Below, piece after piece: positions 15,102 to 24,703 of a DNA stretch of 64,000 bases (position 1 is the stretch's first letter; each line of letters opens with the position of its first letter). The notes beneath the pieces are model-generated. The model saw only the letters and a list, made by a program, of their open reading frames with translations, searched no databases and was not told the DNA's origin. This DNA is from Chitinophagales bacterium (GTDB lineage Bacteria > Bacteroidota > Bacteroidia > Chitinophagales > Saprospiraceae), in assembly GCA_013299105.1 (NCBI GenBank), contig JAAFJY010000016.1, forward strand, positions 62,001-126,000. Reading direction: 5' to 3'. The translations under genes and the position numbers were made by a program.

Positions 15102-18100
15102 TCAGTTGTTTGTTGATACCTGAAACAGGACAAAGGGCTCTTGCAACTGATTGAGGATCAACAATGGATTTTGACTGGTCGTTGTCTTTGGTTTTTTTGA
15201 CTGCACTAATGATGGCACCTGGGTTTGAATTTTTCGGTACAATTCTTTCAAGTCCAGTTGCTGGTCACCATTCTGATCAAGGGTCGATTTTTTTTGGCTA
15301 AAACCTTCCAAAGCTTCGACCAAGGTTTCCGTGAAAGCGCCATTTTGCCAGGAATCGTCCTCATAACTGTACTCGTCTGAGCGACATGAAAGCAGTAGAT
15401 TCAACCCCTTTTTATTGTTGGCAAGATTGGCCAATGCAGTTCCCGAAACCCCTTGACTTCCTCCTGCTCCGCTGTGACAAGCATCTACGAAAAATAGTTT
15501 TCGGCACTCAATGGGACTGAGGTAATTGATGATTTCTTTTTCAAAATCCAGGCTGGTTTCCTGCATGAAAGGGTTGTCGTAATCGCTGGCTGCGATGCGA
15601 AATTCCCCTTGAGCGGAGTTTAAGCCATGCGCAGAGATGAAGACCACAATCAGGTCATGCGAAGCGATCTGGCGGTCTGCGAAGCGATACTGTAAACGCC
15701 GCAGGGTTTTGAGAATTTCCGTTTTAGTTGTCTTGGCCTCTGTGAACAATGTATCGACAAAAATGGCCTGAAAAGCTTGATTGGGTTTGCCCCGACCATG
15801 AATAGCTTTTACGAAATCGCGTGCATCTTTAGAGGTGTACTTCAAATCAACGGAAGGTACACCGATGGAAATGAGGTGCAAATTGGGTTTGCGGGGCGCA
15901 TATACAACTTTTAAAGAGTCAGTAGTCTGCTTACCCGCTTCATTTTGCACAATTGCTTTGAAAGTATTCACCCCTTCTCCAAGTTTTACCCGTTGAAAAT
16001 AGGTGCGACTGTATTGGCTACCTTTGAGGCTGACTTCGTCCATTTTGGCACCTTGCTGGCAGGGTTGGCCGTTGATTTCGAGGCAAAAATGCTGTTTGTC
16101 AAGGCCCTTACTCGATACCACTTTGATTTGGATGATGATTTCGTTTTCACTCCATACGATTTGTTTGTGTTCAAACAAATCGGGGTTCGGATTGATCCAA
16201 ACTGCGGTGATGTAGTCGGCTTTAGAACTTGAATCAGTGCGCGCTGTGACCTTGTCTCCTGTCACTGGAAACTTCAACTCTATGGCGTCAGTATGTACAA
16301 GATTCCCATCTGCAACCCGAATGCGGAGCCAGGCTGAATCAGGTAAAAATCCCTTAACCACTTCAAATGGCAGATCGTAATAGGATGTTTGCCCAGCAGC
16401 GATACTGCCTAAATTGCTCGGTGCAGGGAGCCGAATTTTATCCGAGCCGTTGGAAAAAATGCTGACGTCATGGGCTGGACTAAGGCCCATATTTTTGACA
16501 TTGATCCTGATTTTTTGCAAAACCCCTCGTTCTGCTTGCAACAATGGTTTGCTGATGCTGAGTTCGAGGCGGGGTTCAGCAGTTTTGCCAACGCGCAAGA
16601 TTACTTTCCAAGGAGTAGAAATTCGGTTGCCCCCTTGACTGACCGAAGCTTCGTATTCAAATACGCCCTCCGGCGAATCTTCAGGAATTGGAAGCGGTAG
16701 ATAGATCTTTTTGTCCGTTCCCGCAGGTAATATCGGTAACTTAACTGCTTCCAGCTTCGGAGCATTGGTATTATTGCTCTGGAAAACAACGTTTGCTTCA
16801 TTGCAATCATTCTGACCATTTTGCTGTACTTGCAATGGGTAGATGGCTCTTTCTCCGGGTTCAAGGTATTGCAGGTGGGGGTAAATGATATTCCCTGTTT
16901 GGATGTTCAAACTTCCTACGGGCTTAGATGATTTAGCAGCCTCCCTCAGCAAAGCGAGCCAGGCTTGTTGTGATTTGAGGATGCTCTGGCTGGATAGCCC
17001 TCCGATGACAATTGCTCCATTGCGTCTTTGCAAAATATCATATCCTTCATCAGTGGTGCGGCTGCCATAGAATCGCTCTTCAATTTTATTGCCTTTTTCA
17101 TCAAAAAGCACCATGAAAATTTTGTCCCGGCGGCTTCCACGTTCGAATGATTTACTGCGGCCTATCAAAGCCACTTGCTTATTCATCAGGGGTTTAATTC
17201 CAAAAAAGCGATCATCTTCACGCCCGCCTATCGACTGGTAATTGACTTGATTGCCATTGCGATCTACGATACAAAAGACTGCGTTCTCTCTTTCCTGCGG
17301 ATCAATCACATAACCTGCGAGACCTAATCGTCCTTGGTCCAATTCTACGATTTGTTGGCCTTCAATGGCTTCAGCAGCGGGAAAAGTCTTATCCAAAATG
17401 ACTTCGCCATTGAGGTCATATGCGGCCAACCACAATTTTCGCAATTCTCCTTCGGTAGCAGCGCCGCTGATGTAGATGCGCTCATCTTGGGTGAGCACCC
17501 CACTGAGTGCTTGGGTAGTTAAGCGCTGAGATTGAATTTTACGTTCCCAAATTTTAGTCCCTTTTGCAGAGAGTCGGAGCAACCAAGCGTGTTTGTCACC
17601 AGTATTCCCAAGTACGATGAAATCACCGTTGGGCAGTGAAAACACCGCCCGAAATTCGTCATCCTCCCTTCCACCTACAATGATTTCGCGCTTGGTGATG
17701 CCATCTTCATCCAAGATCAGGAGCCAGCCATCTTTACCACCAAAGTAACGTTGCTGGGCTTTGGATTTTGCACTTGGCATTGTTGAAAAACCTGCTATTG
17801 CATAAAATCCATCTAGCGTTTGGGCAATAGAAAACGCGCCTTCGTCATTGTTTCGGCCTATGTACTGAACCGTTTGAATCGGTTCTAATTGATCATTTAA
17901 TAAGGCAAAGAAAATATCGTCTCCGCCATTTTGACCTTTACTCGAATTGCCCAACACAGCCAGCTGCCCTTGCCAGTTTTCCACCATATCCACCACCACA
18001 TCTTCACCCATTTTGCCAATCATTGCCTCCAATTTTGGTTTTGTTGGCAAAACTTGTGCATTTAGCAATGTTGAACACAACAAGCAAAAGACCAAAAAAG

Positions 18101-18128
18101 TGCATATGTAACGCTGAATTACCATCAT
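15102..18128 (-). CDS. Secreted caspase-family (C14) peptidase with beta-propeller-like and Ig-like regions
   Basis: 1008 aa. A signal peptide (VIQRYICTFLVFCLLCSTLL) is followed by about 350 residues of repeated WLLILDEDG / GGREDDEF / GDFIVLG units, like a beta-propeller of bacterial surface proteins. Next come CARDB/Ig-like strands (about 480-640), a further Ig-like part (about 670-745), and a caspase domain (about 750-985). The catalytic dyad is visible: His834 in VFISAHGLN and Cys884 in FFVDACHSGAGG. Asp-rich turns recur in the propeller. It would act outside the cytoplasm, unusual for a caspase fold. It is preceded by a papain-type peptidase gene in the same operon. No T9SS sorting domain is evident at the C-terminus. 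Confidence 0.88.
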   Translation of the reverse strand: MMVIQRYICTFLVFCLLCSTLLNAQVLPTKPKLEAMIGKMGEDVVVDMVENWQGQLAVLGNSSKGQNGGDDIFFALLNDQLEPIQTVQYIGRNNDEGAFSIAQTLDGFYAIAGFSTMPSAKSKAQQRYFGGKDGWLLILDEDGITKREIIVGGREDDEFRAVFSLPNGDFIVLGNTGDKHAWLLRLSAKGTKIWERKIQSQRLTTQALSGVLTQDERIYISGAATEGELRKLWLAAYDLNGEVILDKTFPAAEAIEGQQIVELDQGRLGLAGYVIDPQERENAVFCIVDRNGNQVNYQSIGGREDDRFFGIKPLMNKQVALIGRSKSFERGSRRDKIFMVLFDEKGNKIEERFYGSRTTDEGYDILQRRNGAIVIGGLSSQSILKSQQAWLALLREAAKSSKPVGSLNIQTGNIIYPHLQYLEPGERAIYPLQVQQNGQNDCNEANVVFQSNNTNAPKLEAVKLPILPAGTDKKIYLPLPIPEDSPEGVFEYEASVSQGGNRISTPWKVILRVGKTAEPRLELSISKPLLQAERGVLQKIRINVKNMGLSPAHDVSIFSNGSDKIRLPAPSNLGSIAAGQTSYYDLPFEVVKGFLPDSAWLRIRVADGNLVHTDAIELKFPVTGDKVTARTDSSSKADYITAVWINPNPDLFEHKQIVWSENEIIIQIKVVSSKGLDKQHFCLEINGQPCQQGAKMDEVSLKGSQYSRTYFQRVKLGEGVNTFKAIVQNEAGKQTTDSLKVVYAPRKPNLHLISIGVPSVDLKYTSKDARDFVKAIHGRGKPNQAFQAIFVDTLFTEAKTTKTEILKTLRRLQYRFADRQIASHDLIVVFISAHGLNSAQGEFRIAASDYDNPFMQETSLDFEKEIINYLSPIECRKLFFVDACHSGAGGSQGVSGTALANLANNKKGLNLLLSCRSDEYSYEDDSWQNGAFTETLVEALEGFSQKKSTLDQNGDQQLDLKELYRKIQTQVPSLVQSKKPKTTTSQNPLLILNQLQEPFVLFQVSTNN

Positions 18129-18170
18129 GAACGAAGATTTTACTAAATCCCTAAGCTGTATCCTATCCGT

Positions 18171-19664
18171 TTATTTCGCTTCGACCGCTAAGATCAGTGG
18201 TACGGCAACCTGTTGAACATTGGGATTTGGAATGGCAGAGAAAGCCATGCGACTTGGGTTGAACCTAACTTGATCAGCGGGTATCAACACGTCAGCAAAC
18301 GCTTTGTTCACCCGATCGGAGAATGAGCCAGTTCCAGATTGTACCCCGTTGATTCTCACATCTAAGTCCAAAATTGGAGCATTGCTGTACAAAATACACA
18401 GGTAATCTTGTCCGATACTGGGCAATTGCAACAAGGACTCTTCGCCCGGAATCACAATTTCAGCTGTCTTTTCCAGTACAAAACCAGCAGTTCTTCCTGC
18501 CGCGACTACATTTGGGAAATGCAGATTGACTTTAGCGCCTGGGCTTTGGCTGAATACATAAGCGTAGCGTCCGCGAGGGATTTCCCGCGCCAATAATTGG
18601 AAGACATCTCCTACCTCAAAAAAAGGAACTTCGGTTTTGTAAACTTTTTCTTGCTCATCCCAACGTGTAGCAACTTCTTCAAAAAAAGGCACCTCCTCCC
18701 CTTCTTCAGTTTTAAGATATCCGGCTGGACGACGAAAAACAAATTCGCCACTCAAATGATCAACAGGTGCTTCTTTTGTGCTGGTCTTGATGGTGCGCTG
18801 GAAACTCAACACCTCAGTATTGGTTTGATCGGGCATGAGCACGTAAGCATAGCGGCACAAACGCTCAAAATCATCGTATTTCATGCGAATGAAGCCGTTG
18901 CGCCCCCAAGCTGGTCCGAAGCTATTGAGCAGTTCCACCTGTTTCTCCACATTGTCATAACCTACAAGCACCATCGCATGATAGCTGCTGGGCAATTGCT
19001 CATCAGCAGGGTCCCAAAGCTGCATTCCAGGAAGGATTTCCCAAAAATCTGGCGTAATTCCGATCCCAACCACCATTGGAGTCTGGGTGGCGAGGACCTT
19101 ACAAATTTTGGCAATTTTGCTTTTACCGGGTTCGTCAACTTGCACCACCGTTGCAAAGTCTTGGATACGGTACTGCATCGCTTCGGTTTGCAAGGTAGTT
19201 GATGGAATGGCTCGACAATCATTCTTGGCATAATTAAAGCTGCTTTCCAAGCAGGTTCCCTTCTCATTCAGCAAAACCAAAGCATCTTCGATATAGGCTC
19301 CCACCGAGCAATCCTCTGGTTTCAGCTTGATCTGGTTATAGATGTACGCTGCCGAATTGGCCATTGCGGTGATCTGAGAAGGGTCTTCGATCCCTGCTTT
19401 TTGCGCTCGCATGATGGTCAGTGCACCGTAGCCCACCGACCAGCCTACACAGGCACCAATTTGTTTTTGGTCTCCAGCTACCGGGCAATACTTTTTTAAG
19501 CTTGCTTTGAGCGGTATCTCATTGTATTTCGAGCCGCTGTAAGTAGGCAGCACCGCAGTGCGGGCGTATTTTTCATCGGAAATGAGTAGTCCCGTTGTGC
19601 GGTGCTGCGCCCAAAGTGCATTGAGCACCAAAACATTCAGCAGAAGAAAATTGCAAAATCGCAT
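18171..19664 (-). CDS. Secreted papain-family (C1) peptidase with DUF4384-like C-terminal domain
   Basis: The start is ATG 19664 (MRFCNFLLLNVLVLNALWAQ), a signal peptide; precursor 497 aa. The peptidase domain (about 45-285) has QIGACVGWSVGYGA with Cys72, SSYHAMVLVGYD with His229 and LLNSFGPAWGRNGF with Asn247, the complete papain triad. Residues about 345-497 resemble DUF4384: GDVFQLLAREIPRGRYAYVF, NLHFPN and QDYLCILYSNAPILDLDV. This domain accompanies caspase and other peptidase-like proteins in many bacteria. It is the third gene of the sigma-factor operon, 42 bases before the caspase gene. Targets are unknown. Confidence 0.85.
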   Translation of the reverse strand: MRFCNFLLLNVLVLNALWAQHRTTGLLISDEKYARTAVLPTYSGSKYNEIPLKASLKKYCPVAGDQKQIGACVGWSVGYGALTIMRAQKAGIEDPSQITAMANSAAYIYNQIKLKPEDCSVGAYIEDALVLLNEKGTCLESSFNYAKNDCRAIPSTTLQTEAMQYRIQDFATVVQVDEPGKSKIAKICKVLATQTPMVVGIGITPDFWEILPGMQLWDPADEQLPSSYHAMVLVGYDNVEKQVELLNSFGPAWGRNGFIRMKYDDFERLCRYAYVLMPDQTNTEVLSFQRTIKTSTKEAPVDHLSGEFVFRRPAGYLKTEEGEEVPFFEEVATRWDEQEKVYKTEVPFFEVGDVFQLLAREIPRGRYAYVFSQSPGAKVNLHFPNVVAAGRTAGFVLEKTAEIVIPGEESLLQLPSIGQDYLCILYSNAPILDLDVRINGVQSGTGSFSDRVNKAFADVLIPADQVRFNPSRMAFSAIPNPNVQQVAVPLILAVEAK

Positions 19665-19703
19665 GGTTATTACTTGAGCATGAAGGGCTTGGCCCCTCAC
19701 GGT

Positions 19704-20462
19704 TTATTCTAAATCTTGCAGCAGATTTTGTGCCTTGGCTCCAAACAAACCGTCAGCAGGTATCAATCGCAAGGTTTGCTGTGCATCATCCTTTGCCCCA
19801 GTTTGTAGTTGTGCCAAAGCCAGGTACCAACGTGCGGCTTCTTGTTCAGGTCCTTGGGTTTTGTTTGCAGCATTGCTCAGGATTGGCAGTGCTTTGGTAG
19901 CTTGTTTTTCAAGTAAATAGGCTACACCGAGGAACAAACCCGCATTGGGGTCCTGACCTTTTTGATAAAACCTGCTCAAGCGTTCAATCGCTTTAGGATA
20001 ATCTTGGCGATCGTAAGCTTCCATACCGAGGCGCAAATCATCTACGGTCATGCCACTTTCCTTGGTATTGATGACATTCTCCATAGGTTGCAAATAATCG
20101 GAGGCCAGATGCGTTGGGGTCGGAAACCACCAACCCTGCTGACGACCTATAAAAAAGCCACCTAGCGCGAGTGCTGCGACCAAGATTGTCCCCAGCACCC
20201 AGGACCCAGTAGAACCACCAGTGGCAGGTGGGTCCGATGGTGCTGGCAATGGTTCGGTAGCTGCAATACCAGCTAAAATGGCCCCTACTTCCATCATGTC
20301 GCGGTTTTGCAACACCTGATTGAGCTTGCGGCTGAAGTGCATCTCCTCCCTTAATTCCGGGGAGTTTTGGGCATCACCGAGCAGTTGCTTCGATTCTTCC
20401 GCAGGCAGCTCGCCTGCGGCCCAAGCCCTTATTTTTTCTTGTACGTTGAAACTTTCCATCAT
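19704..20462 (-). CDS. Single-pass membrane protein with anti-sigma-like N-terminus and TPR C-terminus
   Basis: 252 aa. The N-terminal 60 residues are cytoplasmic and acidic-helical (IRAWAAGELPAEESKQLL, SPELREEMHFSRKL), like the zinc-free anti-sigma regions paired with ECF factors. One membrane segment (about 87-105, WVLGTILVAALALGGFFIG) follows. The periplasmic part has TPR-like helices (AYDRQDYPKAIERLSRFYQ; AGLFLGVAYLLEKQATKAL; ARWYLALAQLQTG). It sits 33 bases after the sigma gene, the expected place for an anti-sigma factor; the TPR could sense a periplasmic or secreted partner. The function is inferred from position and layout. Confidence 0.75.
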   Translation of the reverse strand: MMESFNVQEKIRAWAAGELPAEESKQLLGDAQNSPELREEMHFSRKLNQVLQNRDMMEVGAILAGIAATEPLPAPSDPPATGGSTGSWVLGTILVAALALGGFFIGRQQGWWFPTPTHLASDYLQPMENVINTKESGMTVDDLRLGMEAYDRQDYPKAIERLSRFYQKGQDPNAGLFLGVAYLLEKQATKALPILSNAANKTQGPEQEAARWYLALAQLQTGAKDDAQQTLRLIPADGLFGAKAQNLLQDLE

Positions 20463-20495
20463 ACCTGCAATTACTTTGTCCGAAAACCGAGCCCA

Positions 20496-21080
20496 TCAAT
20501 TTATTTCAAGACTGAGTCCGCTTTCTTCCAGTTGTTTTTCCACAATTTTTTTCAATTTTTTTCGACAGTCAAAAATGCGCTTGCGCAAATTATCGTAGTC
20601 GTACTGGAGTTTTTGAGCCACATCCTGCAAGCTCACTTTTTGTAGGTGATACAATTGGATGATTTCTTTACAAGGCTCTCCAAGATTATTGATCCCTTGA
20701 TGAATGGCATCCAAGTATTGATCTTTCACTACAGCCCTGGCCAGGTCCTCTTCCCCTTCATCCACAAACTGGATGGTTGAATCATCAATCGAAGTTTGAG
20801 GTCGATTCCTGCGTCGCCGCAATTCCTCCCGCCAGGAATTGGCAGCCAGTTGATAAACATAGTGCCCCAGTTTCCCCTGCTCCTGGTAGCGCCCCTCTTT
20901 CACCGCTATCCAAAGGTCTAAAATTACTACTTGAATCAGCTCTTTTGCATCTTCTTCACTCCCACTGTTTTTCAAAACATGCCCACTAACCATCCCGCCA
21001 TAGGTGCGATAGAGGTGCTGAAAAACAAGTGGATCCTTGCTGTGCAAACCTTTGATGATGTCATCGGCTGTAAAACTCAT
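20496..21080 (-). CDS. ECF-type RNA polymerase sigma factor
   Basis: 194 aa from ATG 21080 (MSFTADDIIKGLHSKDPLVFQHLYRTYGG); an in-frame upstream ATG at 21128 would add 16 residues. Region 2 (DAKELIQVVILDLWIAVKEG; LGHYVYQLAANSWREELRRR) and region 4 (CKEIIQLYHLQKVSLQDVAQKLQYDYDNLRKRIFDCRKKLKK) are present with a linker of about 40 residues. I prefer 21080 because a GTAACA-type motif ends at 21143, leaving too short a leader for 21128. It heads a six-gene operon with an anti-sigma-like gene next to it. The operon's own upstream motif resembles that before the divergent gene, suggesting autoregulation. Confidence 0.85.
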   Translation of the reverse strand: MSFTADDIIKGLHSKDPLVFQHLYRTYGGMVSGHVLKNSGSEEDAKELIQVVILDLWIAVKEGRYQEQGKLGHYVYQLAANSWREELRRRRNRPQTSIDDSTIQFVDEGEEDLARAVVKDQYLDAIHQGINNLGEPCKEIIQLYHLQKVSLQDVAQKLQYDYDNLRKRIFDCRKKLKKIVEKQLEESGLSLEIN

Positions 21081-21142
21081 TATTGGCAGTTTTTCGGGTA
21101 TGCAACCAGATTTTGCGTTCGCATCCACTGGTTTACACCTTT

Positions 21143-21169
21143 ATATCGTAGTTGAGATAAAATGTTACC
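21143..21169 (-). promoter_or_regulatory. GGTAACA-N13-ACGATAT motif before the sigma-factor operon
   Basis: Minus-strand GGTAACA (21163-21169), 13 bases, then ACGATAT (21143-21149). It would give a leader of about 55-60 bases to the ATG at 21080. The downstream box is the most divergent of the seven. Confidence 0.45.
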
Positions 21170-21392
21170 GTCACAACAAGATTTTTTTTGTACAGTTCTA
21201 AAAATGCTCCTCAAAAGCAATTGTACGCATGAAAAGAGGCCAAACGACAGTCATCTTACGCCCTGCGAAATAAAGTTTGAACCCTAATAAATAAAGCGTC
21301 CACTCTTGGTGACTTATCGATAAAAAACAGATTGTAACAACTCATTTATATGGTAACAAGGAACAAAAAAGCAAAAAAAGTATTTCATGACT

Positions 21393-21419
21393 GGTAACAT
21401 TTTCCCAAAACCGCAATAG
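21393..21419 (+). promoter_or_regulatory. GGTAACA-N13-GCAATAG motif before the FN3/CARDB-like gene
   Basis: GGTAACA (21393-21399), 13 bases, then GCAATAG (21413-21419), 18 bases before the ATG. Both boxes are identical to those at 24634-24660 upstream of the outer-membrane barrel gene of the same locus. Confidence 0.55.
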
Positions 21420-21437
21420 AAGCTAAAAGTGTGCGAC

Positions 21438-22259
21438 ATGAAAAAATTGAACACAGTTGGAGCCATGTGCTGCATGTTAACCGTGCAAATTTGTCTTCTA
21501 GCCCAAGGAACCGACCATAAAATCGTAACTACCGCCGCCAATCAGGCTTACCAAACCATCAATTTGGAGGCTCCCAAAAATATTTCGGCCAGCGATGGCG
21601 TCTATGACAAATTCGTGCTCATTCGTTGGGAGCCCTGTGAGGGAGCCAGCCAGTATAAAGTTTTCCGCTCAACGAGTCCAAAAGGAGCTGGATTGCAAGA
21701 AGTGAGCAACACCTGGCAAAAAAGTACCTGGCTTAGTGATTATTCTGCATTGCCCAATGTAGATTACCATTATACAGTAGTAGCCTCCAATGGAAAAAGC
21801 ACCTCTCCGATCGGTACGTTGGACAAAGGCTTTGTAAAAAAGAATACTGCTATCGCAATCGAGGAAACTACGCTTTTAGCTGAAAATGAAGCTTATGGTG
21901 CCAATCGCAAAATTTTTCTCCTGATTGCATCAAGTATTGCTGAAAAAGAAACCTATCGGGCTGGAGAAACCCTTAATCTAAATGTGATTTTGCAAAACAT
22001 TTTTGAGGAACAAGCCCCGCGCACCGAGTTACGCTTTTACCTTTCTACGGATGGCTTGCTAGACTGGAACGATCAATTGTTGGGCACTAAAAACCTCAGT
22101 GAATCAAGGGCCAATATCAAATTTGAAATGAAGGAAACCCTTCGTTTGCCCGCCAACTTGCTGCCAGGTGTTTATCAATTGATCACCGTCAGCTCTCCTG
22201 AAGGGTCGATTTTGGCAAGCAAAACCGCACTCAGCAGTATCAAAATCGTTGCGCAATGA
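21438..22259 (+). CDS. Secreted FN3-like / CARDB-like protein
   Basis: 273 aa from ATG 21438 ([23 protein letters not shown]), a signal peptide. Residues about 45-125 form a fibronectin-III-like domain ([45 protein letters not shown]). Residues about 165-270 look like a CARDB/Ig strand domain ([45 protein letters not shown]). There is no catalytic motif and no T9SS sorting domain. It is the first gene of the plus-strand unit divergent from the sigma/peptidase operon; its TGA overlaps the ATG of the next gene by 4 bases. A role as a partner of the surface protein is likely but unproven. Confidence 0.78.
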   Translation: MKKLNTVGAMCCMLTVQICLLAQGTDHKIVTTAANQAYQTINLEAPKNISASDGVYDKFVLIRWEPCEGASQYKVFRSTSPKGAGLQEVSNTWQKSTWLSDYSALPNVDYHYTVVASNGKSTSPIGTLDKGFVKKNTAIAIEETTLLAENEAYGANRKIFLLIASSIAEKETYRAGETLNLNVILQNIFEEQAPRTELRFYLSTDGLLDWNDQLLGTKNLSESRANIKFEMKETLRLPANLLPGVYQLITVSSPEGSILASKTALSSIKIVAQ

Positions 22260-24616
22260 AAATAATCGCATATTTATTCGCAAGCTTGCTCTTACTCCTT
22301 AGCTGGGAGCTAAAAGCACAATGCGATGACGATGATGACCTTCCAGGCGGCTCAATTGGCATAGGCGACATTCCCTGTGGCGGGGGTAGCGTCACTTTGA
22401 CCTTTACATTTACTGATGACGACGATGATGACCAGTTTGATGTACAATACCGGATTGGTGGTACTACCTTCAATTTGTCTAACGTATTGAATGGTCATAC
22501 CGTAAATCATACTATCGCAGCTTCTACTACTATCACTTTGGTCAGCATTACAGATGAAGATGGTTGTACAGCCAGTATCAATGAAAGTACAGCAGTCACT
22601 GTGCCAGCCGCGCCTGCATTAAGTTTGAGTGCTATATCAAGTGGCTGTACGGGAAATACTGGGCGAATCACCGCCACAACTACCGGAGGGAGTGGTCCTT
22701 TTCAATACAGTTTGAATGGAGGCCCCTTTCAGAGTAGTGGTGTTTTCAACAACCTGGCTCCAGGTTCCTATTCCGTTACTGTGCGCGGCAGCAACGATTG
22801 TGAAGACACTGAAACTGCAAATATTGGAAGTACCACCCCACCCTCTTTGTCGTTAAATTCCTCTAACCCCACTTGTGGAGCAAGCAATGGTAGCATTTCA
22901 GCCTCTGCCAGCGGCGGCAGTGGTGGGTTGCAATACCGGCTCAACGCGGGCACTTTCCAAAGCAGTGGCACCTTCAGCAACCTCGCCGCAGGTACTTACA
23001 CCGTCACCGTACGCGATGCTGCTGGCTGTGAAGATAGTGGCCAAGTGACTTTGACCGGGGGTGCGGCTCCAAACCTCAGCACAAGTTCAGCTAACCCCAC
23101 TTGCGGAGCAAGCAATGGCAGCATTTCAGCCTCTGCCAGTGGCGGCAGTGGTGCGCTGCAATACCGACTCAATGCTGGCACTTTCCAAAGCAGTGGCACT
23201 TTCAGCAACCTCGCCGCAGGTACTTACACCGTAACCGTGCGCGATGCTGCTGGCTGTGAGGATTCCGAGCAAGTGAACCTCAGCTCCGCTGCCGCGCCCA
23301 ATCTTTCAGCTACTTCCACCGCACCTACTTGCGCTGCCAACAATGGCAGTATCGCCGCTTCTGCAACAGGGGGCACGGGAGCTTTGCAATACCGACTCAA
23401 TGCTGGCACTTTCCAAAGCAGTGGCACCTTCGGCAATCTCGCCGCAGGTACCTACACCGTCACCGTGCGCGATGCCGCTGGTTGTGAGGATGTGGAACAA
23501 GTCGTATTGAGCAATCCCAATGCTCCGACTTTGACCATTGCCAGCCAATCACAACCTGATTGTAATTCCAATAATGGGAGCATCACTTTGCAAGCCAATG
23601 GTGGCACCAGTCCTTTTCAGTACCGTCAAAATACTGGAAGCCTCCAAGCCGCTGCGGTATTCTCTAATTTGGCTCCGGGAACTTATAATTTCACAGTAAG
23701 GGATGCCAATAACTGTGAGGCGACCATCAGCGCTACATTAAACAATGCTGCTCAAGGGCTTACCCAAGCCCAGATCACTGGCAGCAGTACTGGGCTCAAT
23801 CTTTGTTTGGGTCAATCCCTCAACCTGTCTGCCAATTTACCATCTGGCACTCAAGGCACCTGGTCAAGTGTCGCTGGGGTTAGGTTTGCATCGCCCAACA
23901 GCCCTACCAGCAGCATCAGCGTTGATGCCCCTAGTAACTACACCCTGACCTGGACCCTCTCTGCACCCAATTGCCGCAATTACAGCCAAGCGAGCATTGC
24001 TGTTCGGGTAGCAGCAAGGCCCAAAGCCAATGACGATGAGTTGAACATCAAAGCCAGTGAGAACCAGAACCTGGAAATATTGAAAAATGACGATGCCGGA
24101 AGCAATTTTCGCCTATCCGTCCTCAGCAATCCTAAGCAAGGTCAGGTGTTTGTAAACAACGACAATACCATCCGCTATACGCCTAATGCCGGTGCAAATG
24201 GATCAGATCAGTTCACTTATACCCTTTGTCAGAATCAATGTGCACAAGTTTGTGATACCGCTTTGGTCAAAATCAAGTTTGTGGACGATAGCGCACCTTG
24301 TGACCTTGAAAAAATAGATCCGAACACCGTTTTCCCCGAAGGGATCACGCCCAATGGAGACCAATACAACGAGTTTCTGGTGTTCAAAATCGTTGACAAG
24401 ATTGGTTGCCCTACCAATTATGCCAAGAGCGATTTATCGATCTTTAATCGGTGGGGAGATAAAGTTTTTGCTCAGGAACCTTACGAAAACCAGTGGAACG
24501 GAATGTCCAATAGTGGTCAAGAGTTGCCGCCAGGGGTTTATTATTACACCTTGAGAATTCGCAAGGAGAATGGCAAGATTTATCGAAAATTCGGGCAAGT
24601 CACTATTTTTCGCTAA
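22256..24616 (+). CDS. SprB-repeat surface protein with gliding-motility-type T9SS C-terminal domain
   Basis: 786 aa. A signal peptide ([22 protein letters not shown]) is followed by two Asp runs ([22 protein letters not shown]), then about five SprB-type repeats of 76 residues ([35 protein letters not shown]), three of them nearly identical at DNA level. A cadherin-like segment ([39 protein letters not shown]) and the C-terminal domain ([45 protein letters not shown]) complete it. The last is the CHU_C/gliding type used for T9SS export and surface attachment. The PorP/SprF gene on the opposite strand is its likely partner. Confidence 0.92.
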   Translation: MKIIAYLFASLLLLLSWELKAQCDDDDDLPGGSIGIGDIPCGGGSVTLTFTFTDDDDDDQFDVQYRIGGTTFNLSNVLNGHTVNHTIAASTTITLVSITDEDGCTASINESTAVTVPAAPALSLSAISSGCTGNTGRITATTTGGSGPFQYSLNGGPFQSSGVFNNLAPGSYSVTVRGSNDCEDTETANIGSTTPPSLSLNSSNPTCGASNGSISASASGGSGGLQYRLNAGTFQSSGTFSNLAAGTYTVTVRDAAGCEDSGQVTLTGGAAPNLSTSSANPTCGASNGSISASASGGSGALQYRLNAGTFQSSGTFSNLAAGTYTVTVRDAAGCEDSEQVNLSSAAAPNLSATSTAPTCAANNGSIAASATGGTGALQYRLNAGTFQSSGTFGNLAAGTYTVTVRDAAGCEDVEQVVLSNPNAPTLTIASQSQPDCNSNNGSITLQANGGTSPFQYRQNTGSLQAAAVFSNLAPGTYNFTVRDANNCEATISATLNNAAQGLTQAQITGSSTGLNLCLGQSLNLSANLPSGTQGTWSSVAGVRFASPNSPTSSISVDAPSNYTLTWTLSAPNCRNYSQASIAVRVAARPKANDDELNIKASENQNLEILKNDDAGSNFRLSVLSNPKQGQVFVNNDNTIRYTPNAGANGSDQFTYTLCQNQCAQVCDTALVKIKFVDDSAPCDLEKIDPNTVFPEGITPNGDQYNEFLVFKIVDKIGCPTNYAKSDLSIFNRWGDKVFAQEPYENQWNGMSNSGQELPPGVYYYTLRIRKENGKIYRKFGQVTIFR
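22646..23560 (+). repeat. Tandem 228-base repeats inside the SprB-type gene
   Basis: The unit recurs with equivalent bases at 22873, 23101 and 23329 (exactly 228 apart), with weaker copies before (about 22646) and after (about 23560). The three central copies are almost identical over long stretches, while the outer ones are diverged. This indicates recent internal duplication or gene conversion and possible copy-number variation. Confidence 0.85.
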
Positions 24617-24633
24617 AACCCTATTTAAACATA

Positions 24634-24660
24634 GGTAACAATTTCATGAAACTGCAATAG
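24634..24660 (+). promoter_or_regulatory. GGTAACA-N13-GCAATAG motif before the barrel gene
   Basis: GGTAACA (24634-24640), 13 bases, then GCAATAG (24654-24660), 43 bases before the ATG at 24704. Both boxes are identical to the motif before the FN3/CARDB-like gene. Confidence 0.55.
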
Positions 24661-24703
24661 TGTATGGTGCGGAGCAATTTCCAACACTACCAACTTGCCA
24701 ATC

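Larger units (their letters stand above)
21081..21437. other. Divergent control region of the sigma/peptidase operon and the surface-protein genes
   Basis: This region of about 350 bases lies between the two divergent units. Each side has a GGTAACA-N13 motif: minus strand 21143-21169 and plus strand 21393-21419. Two further GTAACA words (near 21333 and 21352, plus strand) sit between them but lack a good downstream box. I see no housekeeping TAnnTTTG promoter with a proper -33 box on either strand. Confidence 0.5.

Noticed and set aside
18597-19202. 201-codon plus-strand ORF opposite the papain-family gene
   Set aside because: Opposite a gene with a full catalytic triad; it begins in the middle of a coding region with no signal peptide or domain.
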